Positions 9,241 through 18,601 of a DNA stretch of 64,000 bases are shown piece by piece. The stretch lies in NCBI RefSeq assembly GCF_029542085.1, contig NZ_CP107036.1:744001-808000 (forward strand), written 5' to 3'. Below the pieces are notes generated by a model. That model did no database searches and was not told the DNA's origin. It was given only the letters and a program-made list of their open reading frames with translations. Position numbers and translations under genes: made by a program. The DNA is from Sphingobacterium sp. ML3W (GTDB lineage Bacteria; Bacteroidota; Bacteroidia; Sphingobacteriales; Sphingobacteriaceae). Position 1 is the stretch's first letter, and each line of letters opens with the position of its first letter.

Positions 9241-10188
9241 CTAATGTTCCCTTATCGCAGTTTCGTCTTTCAAGATCAGGTCTGCAATTTCATCTTTCCG
9301 TTTAAAGCTTACACCCTTGTGCTGTTGCATGTAACGGATAATCTGTTCGGTGGCATTCACCATTTGCGGCGTTCCGCCAATTCTGTCATGAAAACTGATC
9401 GACAGTTGTCTGCGCTTGGTTTCAGCTTCTTGATAAAGTTGATCAAATTCCATTTTAACCTGCCGTGCAAATTGATCGGTTGAGTAATGTTCACCAGCAA
9501 TCAATTGGATATCGTTGCAGCGAAGTGTATAAGGTATTACCGCAAAGTCCTTGTTTTTTACTTTGATAATAAAAGGTTCATCCCTGCTCAGATCGTCAAT
9601 ATGATATTTGAAACCCAAATCCTGTAGAATATTTAGTGTATTCTCGCCACGTCGCAACCAGTTGGCGTTATAACCAACGGGACGAAATCCAGTTGACTGC
9701 ATAATCGCTTCTACGCCATCCTGTATGAATTTCTTTTCTTCCTCATAAGGAAGATTATATTGTTTACTCCAGTTCATTCCATGTGCTGCCGCTTCGTGAC
9801 CTCTTTCGACAATTTCTTTTGCCAGTTGCGAGTTGTTGAGTACGGCAGAACCGACCATATGTGATGTAACTTTGATTCCAAGCCTGTCCCAGTTATCAAG
9901 CATTCTGGGAATACCTTCCTTATAGCCATATTGATACCAAGTTTCGGCAGGAAGATCTTTAAAGCCCTTTTCCATATTCTGTGGGAAGGGGCTTTCTGCA
10001 TTGTCGGGCTGTCCGCCAGATTCAAACTGCATGGATATGGAGACGATCAATCTGGAGCCGTCTGACCATTTGGAATTATATTTTACTGGAGATCTGTCTT
10101 GGAGATTACTCGAACTATTTGCAAAAGGCAATACACTCAACGTACCAAGCGCTCCGGTTTGTTTAATAAATGTGCGTCTTGTGGTCAT
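9241..10188 (-). CDS. polysaccharide-deacetylase (NodB-like) family protein with Tat-type signal
   Basis: 315 residues. The N-terminus TTRRTFIKQTGALGTLSVLP has the twin-arginine pattern followed by a hydrophobic stretch, so Tat export is likely. The NodB-homology core is visible as SISMQFESGG (first motif, aspartate changed) and GHEAAAHGMNW, which carries the metal histidines. This version resembles the allantoinase PuuE / chitin deacetylase branch rather than peptidoglycan deacetylases. Substrate unknown. It starts 3 bp after the DoxX stop, so they form one operon. Confidence 0.85.
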   Translation of the reverse strand: MTTRRTFIKQTGALGTLSVLPFANSSSNLQDRSPVKYNSKWSDGSRLIVSISMQFESGGQPDNAESPFPQNMEKGFKDLPAETWYQYGYKEGIPRMLDNWDRLGIKVTSHMVGSAVLNNSQLAKEIVERGHEAAAHGMNWSKQYNLPYEEEKKFIQDGVEAIMQSTGFRPVGYNANWLRRGENTLNILQDLGFKYHIDDLSRDEPFIIKVKNKDFAVIPYTLRCNDIQLIAGEHYSTDQFARQVKMEFDQLYQEAETKRRQLSISFHDRIGGTPQMVNATEQIIRYMQQHKGVSFKRKDEIADLILKDETAIREH

Positions 10189-10191
10189 GGA

Positions 10192-10584
10192 TTAAAGATT
10201 GAAAAGTTTATCTAAGGCCCAAGAGTTGCTCTGAATAAATTGTAGCAGCAGGGCAAAAAAAGCAAGGTGCAGTAACTGAGAGGGAATCGCTTCCCAGTTC
10301 TCAATCATGGCTGTACCAAAAAGCAGGATAAGCAATACTCCCGCTCCCATGATTAGTGCAGGTTTTGTAAACAAACCAATCAATAGAAACAGGCCCACCG
10401 TGAATTCTGCCACAGGTAGTACATAGCTGAAGGGTAGTACCATAACTTTTGGCAAAAAGGATTTTTCAAAACTGGCGATCATCCATTGGCTGAAAGCATT
10501 TAATTTAGGTAGCCGTACAAGACCGTGTCCAAACAAACTGATGGCAATGCCCAGCCGAAGGAGTAAGAAAACTGTTTTATCCAT
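10192..10584 (-). CDS. DoxX-family integral membrane protein
   Basis: 130 residues with four predicted transmembrane helices. LRLGIAISLFGHGLVRLPKLN and the SYVLPVAEFTVGLFLLIGLF segment are typical of DoxX. Family members are often linked to thiosulfate or thiol redox at the membrane, but the function here is unknown. First gene of a two-gene operon with the Tat-exported deacetylase. Divergent from the AraC gene at 10679, which is the obvious candidate regulator. Confidence 0.88.
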   Translation of the reverse strand: MDKTVFLLLRLGIAISLFGHGLVRLPKLNAFSQWMIASFEKSFLPKVMVLPFSYVLPVAEFTVGLFLLIGLFTKPALIMGAGVLLILLFGTAMIENWEAIPSQLLHLAFFALLLQFIQSNSWALDKLFNL

Positions 10585-10678
10585 TATCTTATTTTAATTA
10601 TTATTTGATGATTCAAAATTGCATCAATCTACTGTCTGAAATCGGTATATTTGGAGGTATTATCGGTAAAAAAACAGG

Positions 10679-11521
10679 ATGAGGTTAAAAACATTGCATA
10701 GGCCATTTGAAATCGAGCTGCTCACATTAAATGAGCATACTGCCGTTCCTCATAAAAATACCTATTTCGAAATGGTTTTTATTTTGGAAGGAAGTGGTGT
10801 TCAGATTATCAATGAGCATGAGCTTCCTTATGATAGCGATAAGCTTTTTTTAATTTTTCCACAGGATTCGCACTCCTTTCGTATAGCCATAACAACGAGT
10901 TTCTGCTTTATTAGATTTAATGAAAGTTACTTAAAAACTCAGCATAGAGAATGGGTCCAGAAGCTTGAATACATCTTTTACAATTATGATCATTTGCCTG
11001 GCTGTATTCTTAAAACTGTTACTGATAAGCCAATGGTAAGAGCTTTGACCGAGGCTCTGTTAAGGGAACAGCAAAATGGAGGCCCCCATCATCAGGAAGT
11101 TATCCAACAGTTGCTGAACACCGTCATTTCCATCGCTGCACGAAATATTGCATCCGTTCAAACGGCATATCCTTATCAACCATCTCATCCATTGTCAATG
11201 CTTGGATATGTACACCAAAATATCAAACGGCCAGGGGCACTAAAGATTGAAGAGCTAGCTTCCTATTTTCATTTGTCGCCAAACTATGTGGGGGAGTATT
11301 TTAAAAAGGAGACGGGAGAAAGCCTGCAAAAGTATATCCGCCATTACAGGCTCCAAATGATTGAAGCAGCACTGATACATACAAACAGACGAATTAGCGA
11401 AATCGCGCTAGACTTCGGATTTACGGATACCAGCCACCTCAACAAGATGTTCCATCAAGAGTATGGTGTAAGTCCCACAACTTTTAGGAAAAGACTACTC
11501 GAAAAAAGTGGACATTTATAA
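10679..11521 (+). CDS. AraC-family transcriptional regulator
   Basis: 280 residues. N-terminal cupin-like sensor domain (about 1-140, with HKNTYFEMVFILEGSGVQII and FPQDSHSF) and C-terminal double helix-turn-helix (about 175-275, with IEELASYFHLSPNYVGEYFK and the signature ISEIALDFGFTDTSHLNKMFHQEYGVSP written in two parts around position 240). It is divergent from the DoxX/deacetylase operon and separated by 94 bp, so it probably controls that operon. Confidence 0.92.
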   Translation: MRLKTLHRPFEIELLTLNEHTAVPHKNTYFEMVFILEGSGVQIINEHELPYDSDKLFLIFPQDSHSFRIAITTSFCFIRFNESYLKTQHREWVQKLEYIFYNYDHLPGCILKTVTDKPMVRALTEALLREQQNGGPHHQEVIQQLLNTVISIAARNIASVQTAYPYQPSHPLSMLGYVHQNIKRPGALKIEELASYFHLSPNYVGEYFKKETGESLQKYIRHYRLQMIEAALIHTNRRISEIALDFGFTDTSHLNKMFHQEYGVSPTTFRKRLLEKSGHL

Positions 11522-11561
11522 ATCCATGTGAAATCCTTTGCTTATTGCAAATATCAGACTG

Positions 11562-11667
11562 TTCGGTATCTCCCACGTACCGCTTACATATAACTTGTTG
11601 TCCTCCGATAGTTTCCGTAGCACCATTCTTTTGCTATACACATCAAAACAAAAGGATATGGCAAATC
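11562..11667 (+). repeat. conserved leader element, copy A (also at 57884-57990)
   Basis: It starts TTCGGTATCTCCCACGTACC and ends TTTTGCTATACACAT, then AAAACAAAAGGATATGGCAAAT. The same order of blocks occurs at 57884-57990. The first block can form a small hairpin, perfect in copy B and imperfect here. The element ends at an ATG (11658), but in copy A only MANQ follows before a stop, so the coding part has been lost or replaced. The remaining gap 11668-11902 holds no gene. Confidence 0.6.
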
Positions 11668-11902
11668 AATAAAATTCCATTGCCCGCCATAGCCTTCTTG
11701 TTTCAGTAAAAAGCTCCAATTGATCATCTCAATAATATGATACCTCATAAACATATTATTGTTCAACCCCATATTTTATCAAGTTGAAAGATACGCTAAA
11801 GAATATTTTAATAAAAGTATTTGCAATTATTATCGAGCTTCTCACAAGTATCAAAATGCTTGATTTATTATAACAGAGCTAATACATTATTGACCGTTTA
11901 AT

Positions 11903-12061
11903 ATGATATTGATTAAAAACCTATTTATACTTTTGTTGATCTCCTGTGCAGCAGCTGGTCGCCAGAATAAGAGTGTGATGACCAATGCCAACATGAAATT
12001 CAATTTGTTAATTTTCGTAGTTAATACTTATTTTTTGTTTCTGTTCTTTAGTATGCGGTGA
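11903..12061 (+). CDS. possible small lipoprotein ORF or remnant, 52 aa
   Basis: ATG 11903 to TGA 12059-12061. The product begins MILIKNLFILLLISCAAAG, which looks like a lipoprotein signal peptide with lipobox LISC, then RQNKSVMTNANMKFN and a hydrophobic tail. The tail overlaps the 3-prime end of the convergent gene at 12028-12624, so its end is probably not original. Likely the 5-prime relic of a lipoprotein gene. Confidence 0.25.
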   Translation: MILIKNLFILLLISCAAAGRQNKSVMTNANMKFNLLIFVVNTYFLFLFFSMR

Positions 12062-12624
12062 CGTAGTTCCTGTTCTTTGTCTGCGTCCCAATATTTGCAG
12101 TCAAGCTCAATGAACAAGGAAGTATAAGGCAATACGGACGCTGTTTTGAGAATGACAATGTTAAACAGTTTGGATGCGTCATCTATTTTTTTGAAAACAG
12201 ACGCGTGGGGGATGACATGGATATCTGAACCGAAAATGGTACCAATTTTCTTTTTAAAGGTATCCACTCCGGGGACAAGTTGTTCGTCGATATTAGCAAG
12301 TTCTTCATCCTGATAGACAATCGGTCGGATATGGTCCTGTGTTTTCAATAGGCTATCCATTTGTTGTACTACTTCTGATAGATCCTGTGCAGTATTGATG
12401 ATAGTGACATTGGCGCTACTCGGTGCTGGATAGGCTTTGTCTACGATCAATATCCAGTTGCGGTGACCCAATAGAGGTAATGTTGCTTCCATTTGATTTT
12501 GCCAGCTACTATCTTTTACCACAGTTTTCTCAGTCGACTGAGATAATGGCGCTTGGCAACTGCCAATAAGGAGGCCAAAGCAGAAAAATCCAAGCAAATA
12601 GGTTGTTATCTTTTTCATGACCAA
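12028..12624 (-). CDS. lipoprotein with RbsD/FucU-like fold (putative sugar mutarotase)
   Basis: 198 residues. Signal peptide with lipobox ending at Cys23 (IGSC). The rest resembles RbsD/FucU ribose-pyranase and fucose-mutarotase proteins: LLGHRNWILIVDKAYP matches the family start around its catalytic histidine (here His54, Asp62), and LKTASVLPYTSLFIELD matches the C-terminal region. RbsD/FucU proteins are normally cytoplasmic, so membrane anchoring is unusual. The gene overlaps the GH116 gene by 10 bp, indicating translational coupling. I infer it equilibrates the anomers of the sugar released by GH116. Confidence 0.6.
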   Translation of the reverse strand: MVMKKITTYLLGFFCFGLLIGSCQAPLSQSTEKTVVKDSSWQNQMEATLPLLGHRNWILIVDKAYPAPSSANVTIINTAQDLSEVVQQMDSLLKTQDHIRPIVYQDEELANIDEQLVPGVDTFKKKIGTIFGSDIHVIPHASVFKKIDDASKLFNIVILKTASVLPYTSLFIELDCKYWDADKEQELRHRILKNRNKK

Positions 12625-15323
12625 GTGATGTTTAGTTTGTCTCCCGTCTGAAGTGTCAATTCATTCGTGAAAATTAATTTTAGCTGTTGTTGGATGACTT
12701 CTGTCTCCGATACTTGTACAGCTTTACCATTTAATCTTATCTTAAGATTTTTTGTTTGGCGCGGCGGTTTGGAAAGGTGACCAATACTCAAAGTCCGTAA
12801 ACCCAGCGATCCATATGTCAGGGATATCATAGCTTCAAAGGAAGACCGCTGGGTTTGCTGATAAGTTCCCCAGCCGGTTGCTGCAGTAAAAGCGGCTTTG
12901 AAGTCCGCATGTTGCATTCGTGGGGCAAAACCAAGATGTTTTTTAGGACCATGATATTGGTATCCGCAAGCATTTATAAAAGTACCGTAGCTAGCCATTG
13001 CTCGCGCGTAGTGATCACTACATTCGATCTCATTATAAGGATTGCGTTTTGCGGCATCGTATCGCTCATGGATGCAACGAGTCAAGATCAGACTTTCCTC
13101 CACCATTCCCTCAGCCATCATATGAGCAGCAACCTGATGTTCAAACCCGCTCATGCATTCGTGAAAGTAACCAAGTTGCCATGTAATATCTTCGCCATAA
13201 GCTGCAGTTTCATTGTTCGGATTCGTATTCATGACCATACCACCTTCACCGGATAAGGCATAGGGTCTGCCATTAAGGTGCGTTCGGATATAAGGTCCTA
13301 CATCCATGGTGAAATTATAGTTCCATAATGCCTTTAAGGCCGAGCGTGTTTTCTCAACGCTATTTATCCGGGGCAGATTGACCTGAAATGTCCAGGCCTG
13401 GCCATATACCTGATCGATATGGCAAGTGTTATAGGAACCCAGTTTTTTCCGACCAAATTCCTTGTTTGGCCGATGGATATAGTATTCTCCATTAAATAAT
13501 TCTGTATCCATTGCTGTCATTCCTTTACTGACGTATTGTGCACATGTTTTTTGGAATACCTGATCATTCATTTCAATTGCCATCAGTTCGGCAGCTTTAA
13601 CTGCTGCAAGACATAAACCTACGATCCAGGCAATCTCACCTTCCCAGACTGCATCAAGTGTATTTTCCATCGGAGTGTCGGTCATACCATCACCATTTCT
13701 GTCCTGATCGATGATGAATTGAACAGCTTTTTTGAGTTTTTGCCAGTTATGAGCCAGAAAACCGTTGTCTTCCGACATTTGGTGTTCCCTGTAAAAACGG
13801 AGTATCACCCCAGCTTGACCATCAATAGCAGGGCGAGTCTCATATTCTGCGCGGAATATGATAGCCCCGCTTTCAGGGACGAAGCCAACACCTAGATCCG
13901 TAGTTTCGCGAAGATTTCGTTCAAGTTCAGGAAAGAGGCGACTCATTGTTTGTCCATATTGCCATACATGGGTACAGGTACCTGCACAGGCACCAACACC
14001 TTCCCAAGCCCAAAAGCGACCACTGGCAAAACGATAGGTATTTGCAGTAGCCAGGGTGCCGATATTAACCAGTGTACGGTCCAGAAACCAGTGGGGGAGT
14101 GTCGAATTGTACCAAGTCTCGACCCAAGTTAATGTAAATTTGTTTAGATCGTCTCTATGTTGGTGATAATATTTTAAAACATCACTAGCATCTGAAAACT
14201 TGGTGCCATACCAATAGCCTTGTTGTGCATCTTTGATCTTTTCACGCAACAGAGGGTGGGGATTGTTGAAATGCCAACTGATGGCATAGGATACAGCATC
14301 GGTGCTTTGCGGAGAGATCTCACGTTGGACTATTATGTTCCCGATTTGGAGCTGGTCGAATGGCACAGATGCTGACTCTTTGCCAAATTTCTTTTGCGCC
14401 GGATCGAAGGGCCAGGAGTCTACCATAGCATTTGCGGTAGCGTCAACGGCATCACAGTAAAGTGCCATGGTACCATAGTCTCCCGCCAGTTTTTCGGCTT
14501 GGGGAACACCCTCACAGGAATAAAGTATACTTTGTACATTTTCGATGGATACTACCTGTGCAAGCTTTGTAACCCCTTTAAATTCTTTGCGAGGTTTGTG
14601 CACTCCGTTTTCCAGCCAGGCACAAAAGGCCACTTGAACTTTGTGTTTGGTCTTATTTTTTGCTTTCAGATGCATCGTAGTCATTGGCAACGATGAGTTC
14701 TCCGCATCTAATGGAATAAATGGCGAATAGATATGTAATTCGATGTCGAGGGGTGAATCCTCTGCCAAATAGATGATTTTGCAGCTGGGGTATGCCGATT
14801 CAAAAATGACCTCATCCCAGTGTTCTTTACGTAATTCGCGTGTCTGGACATTTCCATTTCCCGATATGGTTACAGAAAAGCCTTGTTCCAGTACCCTTAA
14901 ATTATCGGCTATTGCAGGCTCAATATATGCCGCACCGTCACGAGGCCTGATATTGACGTACTCGCGACCATTATACCATTGTACAAGCTTTGGTTCTATA
15001 CCTTCCTTGATTCCTTCATAGGTCTCATTATAGATCTGCCAGAGCCAGAGACGTCCATCGCCACCGGCATAGACCGTTCCCGCGTGAAGTCCTCCGACGG
15101 GCATTCCGATGTATTGTAATTCGTTTTTGCTCTTGTAATAACGGGTTTTCTGACCCCGCTTATAGAGCTGTTCAATCCACTTGGGATTGATTCTCTTATC
15201 GGCAGTAATATTATGCAGGGGCTGATCCCAAGCAAAGATGCTGCTTGCCCAGCTTGGGAACTGGGCAAGTAGTAATGCTGTACTTAGTAAACTAGAACTT
15301 TTTAAAAAGGATCTTCTATTCAT
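12615..15323 (-). CDS. GH116-family glycoside hydrolase, exported (Tat-type signal)
   Basis: 902 residues. N-terminus MNRRSFLKSSSLLSTALLLA has a twin-arginine motif, so export to the periplasm is likely. The beta-sandwich domain (about 65-350, starting LQYIGMPVGGLHAGTVYAGG) is followed by the (alpha/alpha)6 catalytic domain (about 410-850). From memory of the bacterial GH116 structure, Glu441 in FWAWEGV is the probable nucleophile and Asp557 in ENTLDAVWEG the acid/base. The family includes beta-glucosidases, beta-xylosidases, N-acetylglucosaminidases and glucosylceramidase GBA2. It is the only glycoside hydrolase of this locus, so it should cleave the imported oligosaccharide in the periplasm. 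The antisense frames over it are shadows. Confidence 0.9.
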   Translation of the reverse strand: MNRRSFLKSSSLLSTALLLAQFPSWASSIFAWDQPLHNITADKRINPKWIEQLYKRGQKTRYYKSKNELQYIGMPVGGLHAGTVYAGGDGRLWLWQIYNETYEGIKEGIEPKLVQWYNGREYVNIRPRDGAAYIEPAIADNLRVLEQGFSVTISGNGNVQTRELRKEHWDEVIFESAYPSCKIIYLAEDSPLDIELHIYSPFIPLDAENSSLPMTTMHLKAKNKTKHKVQVAFCAWLENGVHKPRKEFKGVTKLAQVVSIENVQSILYSCEGVPQAEKLAGDYGTMALYCDAVDATANAMVDSWPFDPAQKKFGKESASVPFDQLQIGNIIVQREISPQSTDAVSYAISWHFNNPHPLLREKIKDAQQGYWYGTKFSDASDVLKYYHQHRDDLNKFTLTWVETWYNSTLPHWFLDRTLVNIGTLATANTYRFASGRFWAWEGVGACAGTCTHVWQYGQTMSRLFPELERNLRETTDLGVGFVPESGAIIFRAEYETRPAIDGQAGVILRFYREHQMSEDNGFLAHNWQKLKKAVQFIIDQDRNGDGMTDTPMENTLDAVWEGEIAWIVGLCLAAVKAAELMAIEMNDQVFQKTCAQYVSKGMTAMDTELFNGEYYIHRPNKEFGRKKLGSYNTCHIDQVYGQAWTFQVNLPRINSVEKTRSALKALWNYNFTMDVGPYIRTHLNGRPYALSGEGGMVMNTNPNNETAAYGEDITWQLGYFHECMSGFEHQVAAHMMAEGMVEESLILTRCIHERYDAAKRNPYNEIECSDHYARAMASYGTFINACGYQYHGPKKHLGFAPRMQHADFKAAFTAATGWGTYQQTQRSSFEAMISLTYGSLGLRTLSIGHLSKPPRQTKNLKIRLNGKAVQVSETEVIQQQLKLIFTNELTLQTGDKLNITWS

Positions 15324-15344
15324 AATTGATGAGATATAATTGTT

Positions 15345-16511
15345 TTATTTTGCATCGATAGGTAGCCAATTTTTATAGCCTTGTTGTCTTACATACTGCC
15401 AATTGCGAGGACCAGATGATGTATTAGCATCGCGGATGTCCAATTTATCATCAATGTAAGTTAGCACATCCGTATAATCTTGACCTATTACATTTTTGTA
15501 ATGCAATACCAAGGTTTTGGTTTTCGGATCATAGGTGTTGTCAGTGCTAGTTCCCTGTGTTGTGGCATATGCAAAGGTGCCCTGAGGAAATCTACTATCT
15601 CCGATTGCGATAGGCTCCAACGTGTAAGTACCGTAGGCCTCATCATTTAAAAATAATTTATTGTACATCCAACCGTTTCCATGTAGTCCAAATACCTCAA
15701 AACTCCATAACCCGGTTCCCCAGATCATAAATTGACCTTTATCGTTTGGATCGTTACTCAACCGTGTAATGTATTTATAGTTATAATGTACACCGTTTAC
15801 ACTATTTTCTGCGGCGTTAGCCTGCAATCGTGCGGAATGGTATCTTCCTTCTGGGAGTTTTGGGATGGGAAAACCGGACCAATTGACTACCCTTTGGGCG
15901 TCCACAATGAGGTTAGCAATCAGAAAGTTATCGTAAAAACGATTCTGGGGCATGCTATTGCTTTCAACTATTCTTACCGGAAATGCAAAATTGGCATAGG
16001 CCTTACTGTCTGTACGTTTGATCGGTATCGCAAAAATAAGCGCGCTGGATGCTGTACCTTTTTTAATGGTTACTGTAAAGGTTTTTGTTACTGGGTCATA
16101 GGGTGTGTTTGTTTTATACAATGAAGATTCAGGAATATAATATGCTGTATTGTTTTCAATGTTAAAGTCGGTGAGCGTTTCTTGGTCGAAGGCAACGTTG
16201 ACGGAAATATCTTTGTCGGCCGTGAGTGAGCCACCGATTCCGATTTTAAACTTCACCTCAAAGAATCCGTCCCGGAGGTCTTCGATAAGTTCTACATCAT
16301 AGTTGTCGTTAAGGATCTTGAGCGTATCCACGAATGTATAAGCCTGTATTGCTGTGATGGAACGCTCTGACGCAGATGTCGATTCAGCATTTACGATATA
16401 TAATTCCTGCTTATAAAACTCCTTGTTTTCATAATCCAATTTACCACAAGCTGCCCAAAAAAGGCAGATGGCAAGCAGCGAAAAGTATTTTATATAATTA
16501 GATTTCATCAT
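15345..16511 (-). CDS. DUF1735/DUF4361-type surface lipoprotein (putative glycan-binding protein)
   Basis: 388 residues with a lipoprotein signal peptide (ICLFWAACGKLDYENKEFY). The N-terminal part (about 30-170, with QELYIVNAES) looks like the DUF1735 immunoglobulin-like domain and the C-terminal part (from about 200, NWSGFPIPKLPEGRYHSARL) like DUF4361. Such proteins lie next to susC/susD in polysaccharide loci and are thought to be surface glycan-binding proteins. It follows susD by 34 bp and precedes the GH116 gene by 21 bp. Confidence 0.8.
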   Translation of the reverse strand: MMKSNYIKYFSLLAICLFWAACGKLDYENKEFYKQELYIVNAESTSASERSITAIQAYTFVDTLKILNDNYDVELIEDLRDGFFEVKFKIGIGGSLTADKDISVNVAFDQETLTDFNIENNTAYYIPESSLYKTNTPYDPVTKTFTVTIKKGTASSALIFAIPIKRTDSKAYANFAFPVRIVESNSMPQNRFYDNFLIANLIVDAQRVVNWSGFPIPKLPEGRYHSARLQANAAENSVNGVHYNYKYITRLSNDPNDKGQFMIWGTGLWSFEVFGLHGNGWMYNKLFLNDEAYGTYTLEPIAIGDSRFPQGTFAYATTQGTSTDNTYDPKTKTLVLHYKNVIGQDYTDVLTYIDDKLDIRDANTSSGPRNWQYVRQQGYKNWLPIDAK

Positions 16512-16545
16512 TATGTTATATAAGAATCAATAATACAATATATGG

Positions 16546-18513
16546 TTACCATCCCGGATTTTGGATGAGCTTACCCCAATGGTTGGCGACATCGTTGTAC
16601 GGTAAGGGGAAGAAATAGTCCTTTTTCTTGAAGGAATAACCATCTATAATGGTACGGTCATAAAAAGTAATATCTGCTTTTTTGTAATTCATTCCGTACA
16701 CCGGCCCCCCTGATCCTTTGGGATTGCCCCAGTTGTCGCGTTGGACATTTTCAGCATCCTTCCAGCGTCGGATATCAAAATAGCGCTTTCCTTCGAACGC
16801 CATTTCCACCAGGCGTTCATGTTTGATCTTATTTCGGATTTCTTCTTTAGATCCTTGGTTATATCCTGGAAGCCCTGCCCGATAGCGCACCAAATTGAGA
16901 TATTTTAGGATATCCGGATGTCCGGGTTGGCTTTCATTGAGCGCTTCAGCATAAGAGAGATAAACTTCCGCTAATCGGAATACCGGGTATTGTTTTTCAT
17001 AAGTTCCTTCTATGCGCATATCATCGTCATTGATGTATTTGACAACGGCATAACCGGTACGTAATGAGGGGCGATCGGTCTCAAAATAACCATCGGCGGT
17101 TTCGGGTCTATAATCGACATAATAAAATGGATCTACCTTATCATCTTGTTTATATCCGCGGCCGTGAAAGCCGATCGTAGCATAAAAGCGTGGTTCACGG
17201 TTCAGTACACGGTTTGGTACGGCAGGGAATCGATTTCCGTTGAAAAAGTTGGTATGGATCGGCGAATTGAGCGAACTACCATCGCCCAAGATATAATACC
17301 CATCGGCGGCGGATGAAGTCGAAAAATCCTTATAGAGCTTCTGGTTCTCTTCTTCGATGGTTGCGCCGTTATTCATAAAAAAGCCATCAACAATTTTTTG
17401 CGTGGCGGCTATACGCGAACTATTGAGTGAATTGGAAGCTTTGTGACCTCGAGGCCATCCCAATGCCGTTAGGTTATAGGTTTGACTTTGTCTATTTACC
17501 TGCCAGATCACTTCCGTGTTCCAATAGTCATCACCACCGCTAAATAGGGCCTTGAAGGATCTATAAGGGTCAATACCGGCAGGTCCATTTGGCCAAGCTA
17601 TAGTATTACCCGGAAAGTCACCTAAGGGCACAGTTTTGTAGTTTTTGTTGGCTGGCAAAGTGAACAATTGATATTGATTTAAGTCGATAATTGCTTTGTA
17701 GGCATCGGCGGCTTTTTTCCAGCGATTTTCATCGTATCCTTTGCCAAAGAAAGGTTGCCCCTCAGGATTAACAAAACTATTGTACTCTGTGTTACCGTTG
17801 ACTAGCGGACTTGCCGCCCATAGTAGTATACGTGCTTTTGTTGCCATGGCCGTAGCTTTGGACGGTCTACCTAGATCAGAGGTCAATATCTGTGCCTGGC
17901 TTGGTAGTTTTTGAATGGTCAAGTTTAATTCGTTGGTTAAGAAATTGACACATTCCTCCAGCGTAGCCCGTTTTGTTGGGTAGTTGGCCTCATTCGCGTA
18001 ATCTACCGTTTTATCAACGATAACAAAGGGACCATATATTTCCAAAATCAATGAATAATAATAAGCGCGCAAAAAGCGCACATCCGTTTGATAGCTTTCA
18101 AGCTCGCCCTCTTTAATCAATTTATCATTAGCCTGTGGGGAGTTTTCCAAAAATTGATTGCAAGCCCGTATCGCGCGATATAATTTTGACCAATAGCTCA
18201 GTTCCCATGGCATATTGTCTGAATTGTACTTACCCTGTGATAGTTGCATGGCCATATACGTATCCAGGCCTGCGTGGCCTTCATCGCCGGCCCCACTGAA
18301 TGGCCAAGATTGATGCATATCAGTAAAATTGGGAAGATGGCCGTAACAGGCAGCCCAGGCTTCACGAATATTTTTACGGGAGGTCCAGATATCGTTAAGA
18401 TTGTCGACCTCATGCAGATATTCCTCCGCATCCAGGTATTTACAGGACTGCATATTTACGATAGTCAATAATGCAAACGCTAAGCCTATGTTTTTGATGT
18501 TGAGTATTTTCAT
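16546..18513 (-). CDS. SusD/RagB-family nutrient-binding outer-membrane lipoprotein
   Basis: 655 residues, longer than the usual 500-600. Lipobox MQSCKYLDAEEYL near residue 24. SusD-like alpha-helical core with WSKLYRAIRACNQFLEN, then VRFLRAYYYSLILEIYGPFV and the conserved C-terminal block VRYRAGLPGYN, with HERLVEMAFEGKRYFDIRRWK and the end WGKLIQNPGW. It pairs with the STN-SusC transporter upstream to capture the substrate on the cell surface. Confidence 0.95.
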   Translation of the reverse strand: MKILNIKNIGLAFALLTIVNMQSCKYLDAEEYLHEVDNLNDIWTSRKNIREAWAACYGHLPNFTDMHQSWPFSGAGDEGHAGLDTYMAMQLSQGKYNSDNMPWELSYWSKLYRAIRACNQFLENSPQANDKLIKEGELESYQTDVRFLRAYYYSLILEIYGPFVIVDKTVDYANEANYPTKRATLEECVNFLTNELNLTIQKLPSQAQILTSDLGRPSKATAMATKARILLWAASPLVNGNTEYNSFVNPEGQPFFGKGYDENRWKKAADAYKAIIDLNQYQLFTLPANKNYKTVPLGDFPGNTIAWPNGPAGIDPYRSFKALFSGGDDYWNTEVIWQVNRQSQTYNLTALGWPRGHKASNSLNSSRIAATQKIVDGFFMNNGATIEEENQKLYKDFSTSSAADGYYILGDGSSLNSPIHTNFFNGNRFPAVPNRVLNREPRFYATIGFHGRGYKQDDKVDPFYYVDYRPETADGYFETDRPSLRTGYAVVKYINDDDMRIEGTYEKQYPVFRLAEVYLSYAEALNESQPGHPDILKYLNLVRYRAGLPGYNQGSKEEIRNKIKHERLVEMAFEGKRYFDIRRWKDAENVQRDNWGNPKGSGGPVYGMNYKKADITFYDRTIIDGYSFKKKDYFFPLPYNDVANHWGKLIQNPGW

Positions 18514-18601
18514 TGGAGTAGTTTTATTTAATCATATTGTGTTTGTAGTGTCTCGTAGATTCACTTCTTTTGATGATCTATTGTTAAAATGTTATGCTGA
18601 T

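Noticed and set aside
11584..11772. 62-codon minus-strand ORF
   Set aside because: It is antisense to the conserved leader element and uses that non-coding sequence for its last third.
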